A DNA stretch of 64,000 bases, taken from the NCBI GenBank assembly GCA_004335835.1, contig RWJK01000521.1, positions 1 to 64,000 of the forward strand, read 5' to 3'. Under the pieces are notes generated by a model that searched no databases, was not told the origin of the DNA, and worked only from the letters and a program-made list of their open reading frames with translations. Every line of letters begins with the position of its first letter. Position 1 is the first letter of the stretch. This DNA is from Scenedesmus sp. ARA3 (lineage: Eukaryota; Chlorophyta; Chlorophyceae; Sphaeropleales; Scenedesmaceae). The translations under genes and the position numbers were made by a program. Below are positions 11,422 through 23,215 of this stretch, one piece after another.

Positions 11422-13771
11422 ATGGGAGAGCGCACAGTGAAGGTGCCGAAACTAGTGGCGTTTGACCTAGATGGAACATTGTGGTGAGTACAAAAACAAA
11501 TGAGTTCAAATTGTCCAGTTTGGCGGCAAAGGCAGAGCAGCCTGGGTGCAGCAACACTGGCAGCAGCAGTGAAGCAGCAGCAGCACCACCCACCCTGGGC
11601 TGGGTCTACCACGCTAGCATGCACAACAACTCACAGCAATTGACCTGCTGCGCTAGACTCCTATTATCTTACGGTGATTCTCTCATAAAACAGTACACAG
11701 CAACCTAGCCTTGGCTCCCTGGCACTAGCTGAGCTGCAGTCTTGTCTCTGCAGTGCCTGCACAGCTGCCGTGCATGACACAGATGCCACCCCTGTTATAG
11801 CTGGTACAGTGTCAGAGGGTGCCACGGCCCACGTGACACCACACAAACTATAAACAACATGTGCTGCCAGGTACCCTGAGATGTACATGCTGGATGGCGG
11901 CGCCCCCTTCCGCCGTGATGCCAGCGGGGCGGTGTTTGATGCAGCGGGGGAGCGCATCAAGCTGCTGGGAGACACCCTCAAGGTGCGCAGCAGCACACCA
12001 CTATATAGTTCTGAAACACATGCAGCAGCTTTGTGCCTCAAGCCGACCTGCTGGCCATAGACCTGTGTCATGCTGCTTGGCGCCAGGCATGCAGCTATGG
12101 AGCACACGCCAGCAAAACGACCTCGTTTTTGAGTTGAAGCGAGAAGCACACATGGCAGGCAGCCCTCAAGTCAGTGGAAAAGGCTGTGTAGATTTGTTGG
12201 TATGCAGCTGTTGCTGTTGCTGCTGCTGCAGCTGGACTTGGTATTATGCATGGTGAGCAGCCTCCTGGCAGCAGCTGCCTGCAGTTGGCGTCTGCATCAG
12301 CCTGACAGAGCAGCATAAACTGGTGTGGCTGCAGCACTCGAAGCAGCAGCAGCATGTGCTTACGTTGCGCACTTTGGCCATCGTCGGTGATGCTGTTGGT
12401 GATTATGCACAAGGCAGCTGGCGGCTCAGCTGGCTGATCTGACTTTGTACTTCTCTGCCTGTTATCCCATGTGTTGCTGGCAGGTGTTCGCACACATTAC
12501 AACACACCCAGACTGGTCTGACACAGAAATTGCCTACGTGTCACGCACAGAGTACCCGGAATGGTGAGGCACGCCAGCAGCAAGGGTCTAGCTGTAGAAA
12601 CCCCAGCGGCATGCAAGCATGTCAGGCGCCATGCCACACGGTTGAACCGCAGCATGCAGCGCATCAGCAGCATCAGGTCACTGCGTGACCTGTGCCTGTC
12701 TGGCCACAGCCTGCCTTGCACGTCCTGCAAGGACGGTGAGGCGCATCAGCAGCCGCGCCTCAACCCCAGCAGCACACAAGCGTGTCCTGTGCCCTGCCAC
12801 ACGGCTGAAACACTGCACACATCGCAGCGTCGGCTGTGTCTGTCTGGCCTGCGCCTGCCTTGCACGTCCTGCAGCCGCCCTGCTCTTACGGTGCCTTCAG
12901 GCTTTTTATAGATGCCATTTACTGTCTCACTCCGCTCACGAGGACCGCTATGCTGCGCTGCATCGCTGAAGCTGCTGTGTGTGGCTCGCCCTGCCCTCAT
13001 TACGCACTCGTGCTGCACTGCTGCTGCTGCTGCTGCTGCTGCTGCATGTGCCCCTGCTCTGCAGGGCCATCCCCTGCCTGCAGCAGTTCCCCATCCCTGG
13101 CCACCCACGCGGGCTCAGCCTGTTTGACGTCAGCGGCCACAACGAGATCTACCCCGGCAGCAAGCTGGCGCACTTTAAGGCCATACACAAGCGCAGCGGC
13201 ATAGACTATGAGGATATGCTATTCTTTGATAATGAGCGGTGGGTGCGCGCTGGGGCATGCTAGCGACAGCGTTGTTGCAGCAGCAGCTATGCTGACTTAC
13301 TTTGCGAGTGCTATGCTCTTCTTCGACACTGAGCGGTGGGCGGTGGGTGATGGGAGCGAAGGCGGATGAAAGTTTGTCACGTGGCAGCTGGGGTGGAGGC
13401 GGGTGCGCCAAGTGGTAGCGGCGAAGTAGCAGCAGCAGCAGCAGCAGCGGCAGCAGCAGCAGCAGCCGGGTTGACTGCCTCGCTGTCCATTCTGCGCTAA
13501 GCTATAGATGCTGGGTACACATGCAACTTGGTGCCAGTTCTTACCAGACATGTTTGCAACCTGCACGCCCTGCTTTGCTGCGTTCCAATGTTGCTGCAGG
13601 TGGAACATCACTGAAGTGAGCCGGCTAGGTGTGAAAAGTGTCTACTGCCCCCGCGGGCTCACGTCTGCTGTGTGGCAGGAGGGGCTGAGCATGTTTAAGG
13701 AGGGAGGTGCAGCAGCAGGTGACGGCAAGAAGCAGAAGCAGAAAAAGGCGGACAGTAGAGTATACGGCTGA
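11422..13771 (+). CDS. MDP1: Magnesium-dependent phosphatase 1 (HAD superfamily)
   Basis: Exons 11422-11483, 11871-11982, 12484-12563, 13065-13238 and 13600-13771 join in phase to 199 residues. Family members are small cytosolic HAD phosphatases that act on protein tyrosine or sugar-type phosphates in vitro. KLVAFDLDGTLW near the N-terminus holds the DxDxT nucleophile motif (Asp15, Asp17). HNEIYPGSKLAHFKAI carries the conserved EIYPGSK block, MLFFDNERWNI is the acidic metal-binding loop, and LGVKSVYCPRGL matches the family end, followed by a Lys-rich tail (KKQKQKKADS). In animal MDP-1 the acidic loop reads DDE as I recall; here the second Asp is Asn141. The start at 11422 gives the family's usual N-terminus. 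Confidence 0.88.
12563..12895 (+). repeat. Tandem duplication of about 170 bp in MDP1 intron 3
   Basis: The block from the exon-3 donor (GGTGAGGCACGCC..) to about 12733 is repeated, diverged, at 12734-12895. Both copies contain CCTGCCTTGCACGTCCTGCA and start with GGTGAGGC. Confidence 0.8.
13215..13347 (+). repeat. Duplicated end of MDP1 exon 4
   Basis: GCTATTCTTTGATAATGAGCG before the GT at 13239 recurs as GCTCTTCTTCGACACTGAGCG before the GT at 13336 (offset 97 bp). Confidence 0.85.
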
Positions 13772-15569
13772 AGGTGGATAAACCTACTTGAACTTGAATG
13801 TGCATGCATTGGTTGGGGTTGCGCATGCATGCTGGTGCCGTTGTCATGCGCACACATTATTGCGACTGTGGTCAGCTGCTATCTCGAATGGTCAGCACCA
13901 TGACCTGCAGAAGTCGCTGCACTAGCACTGCCATGCTGCACCAGCCGATCTGTTGCGCAATGCTGTCTCTCATTTGAAGGAAAGCAGCTTCATCAGCCAC
14001 TTGGCAAACAACCATGACAGCAGTTGATGAGGCACTTAATTGCCATGTTGGCGCTGCCCTTACCGTACCCACAGCCATTGTTGAGTTTGCTGTTGTGTGG
14101 CGAAGCGATCACCTTGTTTGTCATTGTGTGTATGTCACATCCATGATGCAATCATGACAGCTGTAAGCCAAGCTCAATGCGGTTGCTCGCTAATGTTCAG
14201 CAACGGCCGGACATGTGGCTCTGTGCAGACCTCATGCCCACTGGCTTGGCTGTGGCTTACGCAAGCAAAGCACTCAAGAAGCTCTTGCCAAAGACGTGCA
14301 TCCAGCAAGCAATTGCTTGATGTGTTGCAGCCTGGCAGGTGCACTTGCCACACGTGTGCTTTCTTGCCATTTGTGCTGCGCAGATTGTGATCTATGTCTG
14401 AAGGCGCATGCTCTGGATTGTACAGCAAGCTTGCCGTTTGTTGCCCGCTGGGAGCAGGCCACGTGTGCGCCTCGCTGGAAGAGTGGTTTTTTCAACACAT
14501 TGTTGCAGTGCAAACCAGGCATATGCATGCTGTGCCTTGTCCCACATCGCACAATGTAGACATGGCTTGGTACAAAGCTTTGCATATGTGCACATATATG
14601 GTTTGCACCAAATACAGCCTGCCGCAATGTCTTCATCTCAGCAAGTTTGCTGGCGGTACACTGCTTGCACTGCGGGGATGATTACAGTACAGATACTGTA
14701 CAGGCATGTTGTGCGCTGCCGCAGTGGCTACGGTTGTTGTCCTGGCAACTTGCTGACAATGTTGTGTAAATACCGTTGTTTGGTATCGCCGGCGGCAACT
14801 GCTGCACGGATGCATCGTCATGTGGCATTGCGGGTATGGGTTGGCCGCAAGTGTTGCAGCTGCTGTATTTTCTGTATGTGCAAGCTTACCCTAACCGTCA
14901 AACATGGCGATGCTTTGAAAATGCAACAGTATGCTGCTGGTAAATTTGCCGGCCCAGCCATTGCTTGGCTTGCTGATTTGGCAACTGCAGTACTTCTGCT
15001 GCAGCTGCAGTGCATAGGGCCACTAGGCAACCTGTTGTCAACTCTTCACACTGTTGCCACTTGCACCACTCATCATGAGTGATCATCATATTGGGTTGCG
15101 CGCAGGCAAGTGCCAAGGTAGGGTTTGCCCACACTATGTGATCACGTGTTACAGTCCCTCACTGTCAGCACCGGCAACTCTCAAGCAACTGCAAATGGTC
15201 ATGGGTGCAGCGCATTCAGCGCAATGCCTCTACCAGTAGTATGCATTACGTGATGCAATGTTGGGCAGCTGACCATAACCACCAGCACACATGTGCATTG
15301 TACAATGCCATCCTACTTCTATTACACACAACCCTAGGCCCCACATGTGCCGGGCTCGTGTACGGGCAGCTGCTCGTGAGCTATGAACTTGCTTGACCCC
15401 CAGATAGCATTAGTGGCGTTGTTCACCACATGCCCCAGCAATGTCAGCTGCTTGACATCCCTGCCGCCTCAACACTGCAGAGGTGCCCTTGGCACTGCGT
15501 GAACTGCACTGCTACTGCACGCTTGCGTCCCTGCTGCCGTGCTGCTACTGCTGCTGCTGCTGCTGCTGC
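13772..15569. other. Intergenic region of 1.8 kb between converging genes, no gene recognised
   Basis: MDP1 (+) and OSTC (-) converge here. Open frames up to 224 codons occur (for example 14408-15082) but show no recognisable domain and no intron pattern. The segment has fewer CAG/CTG runs than the genes. Confidence 0.45.
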
Positions 15570-17501
15570 TCAGTAGCGCATGTAACCGGGCATCTTGATG
15601 TTGAGGAAGGTCATCACAGCGCTGTACGCCATCACCAGGCCAAAGCCGCCCCTGCGGCCAGGCACACAGCACACCCCAACACCAAGCAGCAGGTCAAGTT
15701 GAGTGCTAGCCAGCCTGTTTGCATGCAGGCCAATATATTGCTGCCTGCATGTGCTCACACTGCACTGGGCCACATTGCGCTGCAATGTGGCAGTACTGCA
15801 GTGCGCAGGTGCGGAGCGCAGTTGCTGCAGTTGCTTGCACATTGATTGTGCTCATGCTGCTGCTTAAACATACGGCTGGACCCAGAATGACGCTGATGCC
15901 CTGCCAACTGCAGCCATCCTGCTACTGAACGCACACACTCCACAACAGTGCTGCTGCTGCAGCTGCCGCAGCTCACAGTGACGCCAGGATGAGCCTGCTG
16001 CCCTGGCCCTGCTGCCCTGCTGCTGCTGCCAACCACAGCTGCTGAGAAGCACAGTACAAGCAAAGCTGCTGCAGCTCAGAGTGACGCTGGGGCGAGGCTG
16101 CTGCCCTGGTGCTGCTGCCATCCGCTGCTGCTGCCCTGATGCTTCTGCTACTAACCACGGCTGCTGATTGCACAACATAAGCCAAGCTGCTGCAGCTCAC
16201 AGTGACACCAGGATGATTCGCAGCTTGTAGTCTGTGCGCTTGCTCTGGCACTGGTCCAGCGCAATCAGCGACAGCCCTGCAGGGACCACCAGTGCAGCAA
16301 AGGTGAGTTTGGCACAGCAGCAGCGAAGCTTGGGCCGGTCACAGTGCAGTAAGCACCCAACATTAGGACAGCTACTGCCACCATCGCCTGCTGCTGCTGC
16401 CCTCGCCTGCTGCTGCTTCGCCTGCTGCTGCTGCCGCCCTCGCTTGCTGCTGCTGCTGCTGCTGCCTGCCGCACCTCCCAGCGTGTACATCATGGCTCCC
16501 GAGATGCCCTCAATGATGTACTGCCCGTTCATGCGGTGGGGCATGAACGTGACAGGCTTCACCTTGCCTGCAGGCCATGGAACATGTGCAAGGGAAGTGC
16601 AGTGCAGTACGGTGTTGTCGTGATGCATTTGCACACAAGTTGATGATCCCTGGCTTCACCTTGCCTGCAGGCACCACACACAAGCACAAGAGAAGTGCGG
16701 TACAGAACGGGGTTGTATCAACTCCAAGCAAAGCGCACTACAGGCTGCTGAAGCTGCTGCTGCAACTGCTGCGCCTGGCGCTGCCCCCAGACGCTGCCAC
16801 TGGTGCTGCTTTACAGCTGGCACACGAGCAGCGATGCACCTCTGGCACAGCATCTGCATATGCTTGCGCATGTCCAGCAGTGCCAGCAGCTGACGGTCCT
16901 GCTGATTGAGCTGCTGCCTGTCTTGTCTGCAAATGTGCTGCTGCGCACACACCTGTGACCTCATCCTGCACTGCTGCGATTGCTGCCACAACTGCTTCCA
17001 CTGGTGCTGCTGCTGCTGCTGCTGCTTGAGCTTCCACTGGTGCTGGCCAACTGCTGCCGCTCCTGCAAGCGTGCTGCTGCCGCGCACACCTGTGACCTCA
17101 TCCTGCACTGCGCCCACTGCAGGAGGCTCGTTGATGATGTCATATGCGATGCCTGCCGTGACAAGGAAGTATGACAGGATGACCAGCGAACACACAGTGG
17201 AGGCCTTGGGCAGCTCAAACTCCTCCACCTGCAGAAAAGCCAAGTCATGTCAACAGCAGCACATTTAATTGATGAGCTAGCTGCTGTCGCTGCTGTTCAA
17301 ATCTCTGCAGTGACGGGGCGGTGCTGCTGCTGTCGCTGCAGAGCTGCTGAAGAGCAGACATGAGAGCGCTGCACGCCAGGTCAAGAAATGCATAGAACCA
17401 CCGCTCAGCTGGGATGCAAAGCCCAAACCCGATGCATATGAAGCCAATGGTCATGACTAAACACGCACCTTCGTGACTATGGTCTCAATCAAGCCCGGCA
17501 T
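15570..17501 (-). CDS. OSTC: Oligosaccharyltransferase complex subunit OSTC (DC2) homologue
   Basis: Exons on the minus strand are 17501-17469, 17228-17090, 16567-16475, 16276-16207 and 15651-15570, giving 138 residues; human OSTC has about 149. OSTC is a small ER membrane subunit that links the STT3A oligosaccharyltransferase to the translocon for N-glycosylation. Matching blocks are SLVILSYFLVTAGIAYDII, EPPAVGAVQDEVTG, VTFMPHRMNGQYIIEGIS, MMYTLGGLSLIALDQ and a C-terminal NIKMPGYMRY (human LPGY). Three membrane segments are apparent (about 18-38, 75-98 and 112-130). The donor of exon 4 is the weak GTCACT. It is required by phase and is the same in the duplicated copies downstream, so I prefer it over the adjacent GTGTCA. 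Exon ends 2 and 4 and exon start 3 are duplicated in the introns. The gene is divergent from the TPR-like gene. Confidence 0.88.
15880..16217 (-). repeat. Copies of the OSTC exon-4 end and donor
   Basis: The exon-4 end (reverse strand ATCATCCTGGT, then GTCACT) at 16207 recurs with equivalent ends at 16086, 15983 and, more weakly, about 15892. Each copy is followed by a CTGCTGC-rich segment. Offsets are about 121, 103 and 91 bp. Confidence 0.75.
16550..16715 (-). repeat. Duplicated acceptor and start of OSTC exon 3
   Basis: CCTGCAG before GCAAGGTGAAGCC (exon start 16567) recurs with an equivalent start at 16664, offset 97 bp. The similarity extends through GGCTTCACCTTGCCTGCAGG on the plus strand. 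Confidence 0.85.
16948..17115 (-). repeat. Duplicated end of OSTC exon 2
   Basis: The GCAGGATGAGGTCACAG end at 17090 recurs at 16953, offset 137 bp. Both are followed by GTGTGNGC. Confidence 0.85.
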
Positions 17502-17994
17502 GGCGTCTTTGCTGCTGCTCCTCTTTGCTACTGCTGTGGCGCTCTGCTGGCCCTGCTACGCTGCAGGCTACACCAGCCTGCGCAAACTATTTTAGATGGC
17601 AGTGATCAACAGCAACAGCAATGTGATGGAGGGCAAAAGCACCCGTGGGACACTTTCGAATGCCAACGAACCCTGCAACCGACTCGCAGCTGCTCAGGAA
17701 GTGTACCAGAATCCAACAATCAATGCAATTTAAGACAGGCGTACATGTTACCGGGCTGTATACCAGCTGCTGCTAGCATAACATGCAGGGCTCATGTGTG
17801 TCGCTAGGCACGACCAATCCCATATCACTCTTGCAGACAACGATTACACAAAATGATATTCATCGTTAGCTGTGATCAACTGCAAACCAAGGAGGATCAG
17901 GAGGCTGCTGTAAGCTTCAACTTGGGCACTGTTCCTACTCACCCACGGCACTTGCTGATCTTGGAGGCAGTCAGGAAGACAGCACATTGATAGC
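17502..17994. promoter_or_regulatory. Divergent promoter region between OSTC and the TPR-like gene
   Basis: Only 493 bp separate the two start codons, which point away from each other, so both promoters must lie here unless untranslated exons extend further. I see no convincing TATA box or named operator. Confidence 0.45.
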
Positions 17995-19507
17995 ATGTGG
18001 CTGGCGTGTGGACATAGCAGCCCGCCGCAGCTGCTGGCGCCCAGGCACTACACAGCAAGGCCAGCTGTAGCAGCAGCACCACCAGCAGTGCTGAGCAGTA
18101 GCAGGTCTCGGGTACGCTGCCGTGCCACCACAGACCTAGCAAAGTTTGCAGACAAGTCATACCTTGACAAGGCAGCAAAGCGCTTCAAGCTAGGTGAGGC
18201 GCTTGGCCACACATACAGGTCCACATGCCAGCTGTAGTGCCTGCAACCCACACGTGGTGCTGAGCTCCAGCAACAAATTGCCCACATACAAACCCTGCAG
18301 CATCCACCAGCAGCGCTGTCTGTCCATGTCTTTGGATGTGTGAGGCGCATGGCAGTGCTCGGACGTCGACACGCGTATGCCAGCTGTAGTGCATGCAAGG
18401 AGATCAAGTCATGCATCACTTTGCCGGCTGCACGTATGTCTCATCCTACAGCATTACACAACTCAGCTGTTTGGTCCCTTTGATTGGCATTTATACAGTT
18501 TAGAATATAGCATAACTTTTGTTGCGCATTGCAGGGCGTGAGCAGGGCCTTGAGGAGGACTTCCTGGTGGCAGTGGAGCTGGGCGCCACCAGCAGGGAGC
18601 AGCTGAGCGATGCGCAGCTGGAGTATGTCGACAAGATCAAGGACAAGCTGGTGCAGGTGGGAATTGGCAGCTGCTGATGGGGCGGCGGCAGCAGCAGCAG
18701 CAGGTGTCAAGTGATAGCTGTGGGTTCATGCGGAGCTGATGCACAGCAGTTGAGCGGCGTTTGCCAGGCAACCAGTGCAATGCGTGGAAACTAAAATTGG
18801 GTTGACAGGCCCGAAAAGGACTGAACTGAGTATGTTGACAAGATCAAGGAGAAGCTGGTCAAGGTGGGGCCTTCAAGCACGCTGCTGATGGGGCGGCAGC
18901 AGCAGCAGCAGCAGCAAGTGCCGTCTGACAACCTTCAATGCATGCGGAGCTGATATGCACAGCAGCTGAACTGCGGTTGCCAGGCCACCAGTGCAGTGCA
19001 GGCAAACTCACCGCGGGTTGACAGGCTTGCCTCTGGGCTCAACTGGTGGCCGTGAGCACTGCCTGCTGCCCAGCTTATGCTCAGCACACACACGCCATTG
19101 CAGTTGTCAGCAGCACCTGCGATTGGGGGAGACAATGTGTATTGCCTGTCATGAAAGCACAGACGTGATCAGCGTGCAGCTGAGCTTGCAGCTGAGCTCT
19201 CAACAACACAGAGCGCTTGCAGATTCTGCCCATGCTGTGCATGCTCACCAGCTGTGCCTATGAACCCGATGCACTGACGCTGTGTGTGATCACGCGCCGC
19301 ACTGCGCCGTGCTGTGCTGTGCAGCGCGCTGCTGAGCTGTCAGCGGAGGAGGCTGAGCGCAAGAAGCGGGAGGCGGCCTACATGGAGGCGGGCAAGATGG
19401 TGCGTAGCAGCGGCGGCAGCAGCAGCAGAAGCAGCAGCGGCGGCGGCAAGCAGAACATCAGCAAGCATGACAGCAGAGGGGACAGCAGCAGGAGCCAGCA
19501 GCAGAGT

Positions 19508-19558
<51 letters not shown>

Positions 19559-21002
19559 CTTGAAGTAGTGGCAAAAGTTCACTTCTCACAGCACCGTCAG
19601 CAACATCTGCCCATCAGCACGAATAGCTGGCATGAGCAGGAAAGTGTCCTCTTTTGTACCCTGCCTTGTATCTGTCTGCAAGCGCTTCACAGCGCTTGCC
19701 TCGTCCTGCAGCCAACCCTGCTTGTTGCTGCTCTTCGCCTGCAGGCCTACGAGCGCGGGCAGTACAGCGACTCTGTGACCTTTCTAGAGAGGGCTGTGGA
19801 GCAGTCGGGCAAGGCCAGCGTGCTGGGCGGGGAGGCCATGATGTGGCTGGCACTGGCATACCAGGTGCGGCCTAAAGCAATATGGTTCTGTGTGGGGCGT
19901 GGGGTTTCTGCTTGGCTTGCCTTGTGCAGGCCATGCTGTGGCTGGTGCTGGCCTACCAGGTGGGACACGGAGTGGGGTTGTGTGGGGCCCAAGCTCGTGA
20001 TTAGCTTGCTTTAAGGCTTGCTTTGTGCTGGGCGGGGAAGCCCCGATGTGGCTGGCACTGGCCTACCAGGTGCGGCCAAGGTTGTCTTTGCCTTACCTTG
20101 CCCAGCAATGTATGGTCTGCAGCCAAGGCTGCAGCCAACGCTGCAGCATGCGCATGTCACGCTACGTACAAGAGTGCCACGCGAGCAGTGTTTTAGAGTG
20201 CTGTAGTAGCTGCTGCAGCAGAAGGCTCCTCTGCTGTGGTTGCAGTCCCAGAGCATTCACTGTGGTGGCATGTGTGTTTTCCTTCCAGAGGCTCCCGACC
20301 CTGCTTTGTGACCCTTTGTTCTTTCCTGCCATGGAGTGCAGGCCACTGGGCGGGAAAAGGACTGCATCGACACCTATAAGTGGCTGGAGGACAACCACCC
20401 CATTCCCAAGGTCAAGAAGCAGGTACGGTGGCGGCATGCTTATATCATGTTATCACCACCAGCAGCAGCTGCTAGAGCATGAGCACGTGACGTACAGACG
20501 CACAGTCCTACAGTGTGAGCTGCAGGATGGCATGATTGGCACACGTAGCATCACTGTATAGTGCATGTTGTTGCTGCTGCTGCGTCTCACTGTTGCTGCT
20601 GCTGCTGCGTCTCATCGCTGCTGCTGCGCCTCACTGCTGCTGCTGCTGGTGCTGCTGCTGCTGCTGCCGCCAGGCTGCTGACCTGCGCTACATCATGGAG
20701 GCTCCCAAGCTGGAGCTGTCGCCTGAGGAGCGCGTGACCATCCCGCTGCTCAACAGCGAAGAAAGCTGGGTCAAGAAGGGGTGAGCGGCGGGGCCTGACA
20801 GCGGGGTGTGCTGCTGCTGCTGCTGCTGCTGCCGCCGCCATTGTTGTTGCTGCTCACACATCACCACGTGATGCTCGCATACGTCACGCATGCTCGTGCA
20901 GTGCCATCATCAGCATGGAACATAGGCTATCTTGCTGCTGCTGCTGCAGATGATGATGACTGATTTCCTGGCTAGGACCAATCACTTTTACTGCAACCCA
21001 TG

Positions 21003-21038
<36 letters not shown>

Positions 21039-21268
21039 GCAGGCGCAACAAGTCGTACACGCCCAAGTACAACGCCGCAGCAGCCGCGCCTCAGAAGAAG
21101 AGCAAGAGCTACTGGGACAGCGTGGACTGGGATGCGCCACTAAACAACATAGTGCCTGACAAGTGGTATGTACGGGTGGCCTGGGTGGTGCTGCTGGTGG
21201 GTATGACGGTGTATGCCAACTGGCAGTACGGCGGGGGCGGCAGCGGCAGCTTGGGAGGCGGCAGCTGA
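17995..21268 (+). CDS. Plastid-targeted TPR-like protein with C-terminal membrane anchor
   Basis: Exons 17995-18193, 18535-18656, 19325-19399, 19745-19864, 20342-20422, 20674-20780 and 21043-21268 join in phase to 309 residues. The N-terminus (Ala/Ser/Arg-rich, LSSSRSRVRCRAT) is typical of an algal chloroplast transit peptide. The middle holds a charged helix (AEEAERKKREAAYMEAGKM), a TPR-like stretch (AYERGQYSDSVTFLERA..GGEAMMWLALAYQATGREKDCI) and the block ADLRYIMEAPKLELSPEE. The C-terminus ends in one hydrophobic helix (WYVRVAWVVLLVGMTVYAN, about 275-295) and a Gly/Ser tail. From memory, this block order resembles uncharacterised land-plant plastid TPR-like proteins; I do not know the function. 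A thylakoid or envelope location is an inference. Confidence 0.75.
18626..19027 (+). repeat. Tandem duplication of about 207 bp covering the end of exon 2 and following intron
   Basis: GAGTATGTCGACAAGATCAA..CTGGTGCAG with the donor at 18657 recurs as GAGTATGTTGACAAGATCAA..CTGGTCAAG with the donor at 18864. The copied intron part contains CTGCTGATGGGGCGGC and runs to about 19027. Confidence 0.88.
19508..19556 (+). repeat. CAG trinucleotide run, about 16 units
   Basis: Uninterrupted CAG units on the coding strand inside intron 3 of the TPR-like gene. The orientation is opposite to the CTG runs found before acceptors. Confidence 0.95.
19825..20075 (+). repeat. Three copies of the exon-4 end of the TPR-like gene
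   Basis: GTGGCTGGCACTGGCNTACCAG followed by GT occurs with exon ends at 19864 (real), 19959 and 20069. Offsets are 95 and 110 bp. The third copy also retains CTGGGCGGGGAAGCC. Confidence 0.9.
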
Positions 21269-21518
21269 CACAGTGCGTGTGTTTGTGTTGTGTGTGTGTG
21301 TGTGTCCTAGTGTGACTGTGTGTCTTGAAACTCTTCTTGTGTCTCCATGGTGTGTCAGCTGCAGGCAGCTGACACACTGCGCATCTGTGTGTTTGATTAT
21401 CCCAACTTATCCTTGTGTCTCCATGGTGTGAGCTGCAAGGGTGTGAGTTTGGTTATGCCAGGTGATGGCCAGTGCCACAGGTTGCACAGCAAGGGGCGGG
21501 GCGTGGCCGCAGAAGTCT

Positions 21519-21580
21519 GCTGCAGCGTGACACATGTGCTGCAGCGTGACACATGTGCTGCAGCGTGACACATGTGCTGA
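21519..21580 (+). repeat. Three 19-bp units (CTGCAGCGTGACACATGTG)
   Basis: Three head-to-tail, essentially identical copies of a 19-bp unit downstream of the TPR-like gene. Confidence 0.9.
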
Positions 21581-22595
21581 GTGAGACCAGTGTGTTCAGC
21601 GGGGTGTGACGTATTGTCTGGCGAGCATGCCACTGGCGCGCATGGCCTGGGATTGTCTCCAAAGCAAACGTGGCCAGCATAAATTGGGCTCAACTTCTGA
21701 TCAGTGGCAGTGATGCCAGACTGCCGGACGTGTGTCACTGTCTGTCACTTGTCAGCCTTGCTGGTGCTTGTCTGGTTTGAGAGTGAGCTGTTGCCATGGC
21801 ATGGCCATGCTCCATGCAGCAGTGCTGTGCACACAGACAGCACACACATTTGTAGTGGGCTGCACCATCTGGAGTGCCACTGCAAAATGTACAGCATCAC
21901 TAACTGCAAATACCAGGTGTTGTACTGCCAGTGTGTGCTGTTGTTTGTGGCCCACTGCCTGCGGCAGGAAGTACATGGTGCACCGAGGGTTGAGACAGGA
22001 CCGTTTGTCTGCGTAAATGGTGCGAGCATCCAGTGCACGCATGTGCATTTGCTCCACCAGGTGGGTGCTCCGGCCAAGGCATCGACTACCGTGTATTTTG
22101 GTGTCTTGATGCCTGGCCGCCCTACAAAACCGTTTGTCATTCAACGTGCAGCTGCGGCCACTGCCGCGTCCACTGCGACGCGTATTATCACGTATCACAG
22201 TCGATGTTGTTTGTGATCAGGCATGATCGCATGTGACGCCAGGTCCTTGCTATTATGCTGCTGCTTCTCTGCCAGCGCACCCTGCATATGGATGGTATGC
22301 TGTGCAGTAGGCAGCATGCATGACCCAGTCGCACATTATGCAGGCCCTACGCTACGGAGGGCCCAGCCACATGCTGCGTAGGGCTTGTAATGTATGACCT
22401 GCATGCTCCTTATAACTCTATAATACATGCTGCGTAAGGGTAGCGTCTCTAAACCACTCCTGGTGCAGTCAACTTGTATCTCCAAAGTTTGGGCTACATA
22501 CTGTGATACTACCAGCTTGAAAAGGCAGAATCGAGTTGTTAAACAACCCACTTCTGTGCAAGACGTCTCGGGGAGCGTTGCTCGCCGCCTCAACT

Positions 22596-22901
22596 ATGGA
22601 ACCGGCCGCTACTGTTGCCGAGCACAAGGCGCGCTGCAAGCAGTGCATGCACTGCTCAAACGAACTTCCCGCTGAAATTCCGAGGAGATTAGCACAGTAT
22701 GCACACCATATTTGCCTCGAAATAAACCAAACACAACCATTATTTCATCCAATCTTTCAATTTTTTACACTGGCTTCACTGCAGGCGCCCTCCCTGCGGA
22801 TGACTGATGGTGTGCTTACAGCTGAAGCCGTCGCGGGCGAAGATAAGTGTTTGAAACTGCAAAAAAATACAAATTTGGTTAAATCCTGCGCTCAGGTTTG
22901 A
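22596..22901 (+). CDS. Weak candidate small protein with a CxxC-type N-terminus
   Basis: An open frame of 101 codons starts MEPAATVAEHKARCKQCMHC and includes a CKQCMHC cluster. The local sequence is less GC-rich and lacks the CAG runs of its neighbours. A CAG acceptor-like site at about 22785 suggests the frame could be spliced. No family was recognised and no downstream exon could be linked, so this may be chance. Confidence 0.2.
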   Translation: MEPAATVAEHKARCKQCMHCSNELPAEIPRRLAQYAHHICLEINQTQPLFHPIFQFFTLASLQAPSLRMTDGVLTAEAVAGEDKCLKLQKNTNLVKSCAQV

Positions 22902-23215
22902 CAAGAGACGCCTTTGATGTACACCGGGCGGTGTTACCAGCAGTGGTAGTGCAGCCGTGCCCAACGCTTGTGATGAACCTGAAGCTTGCAACGTCGGCTA
23001 CTGCACGTCGAGCTTCTACGATCAAAAATATTGATTTGTTTAAGCTGCAACCGACTTCGTGGGCTTTAAAGACTGTGTCTGGACCTGCGTAAAAGGGGCT
23101 CGACTGCTTGTTCGCATGCTCAACCCCAGCCGAACTTATTGACACAGTGACATGCTATTACAGAACGACTGCGGTGCTCTGTTGCTGTACACCGCGGTGG
23201 TTGCTAATTGACAGC

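Larger units (their letters stand above)
21269..23215. other. Intergenic region with short tandem repeats and one weak candidate gene
   Basis: It holds a GT dinucleotide run near 21290-21306, a duplicated TGTGTCTCCATGGTGTG motif (about 21339 and 21413), and three 19-bp units at about 21519-21580. A lower-GC part (22400-23150) carries the weak candidate at 22596-22901. Nothing else could be assigned. Confidence 0.45.

Noticed and set aside
14408..15082. 224-codon open frame on the plus strand
   Set aside because: No domain, odd composition (Cys/Trp/His-rich as in random frames), no splice context. It lies between converging genes and looks like chance.
21269..23215. tRNA or rRNA genes in the longer intergenic stretches
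   Set aside because: I looked for tRNA arm patterns and rRNA-like blocks by eye in the gene-free regions and found none; a covariance-model scan would be needed to exclude them.
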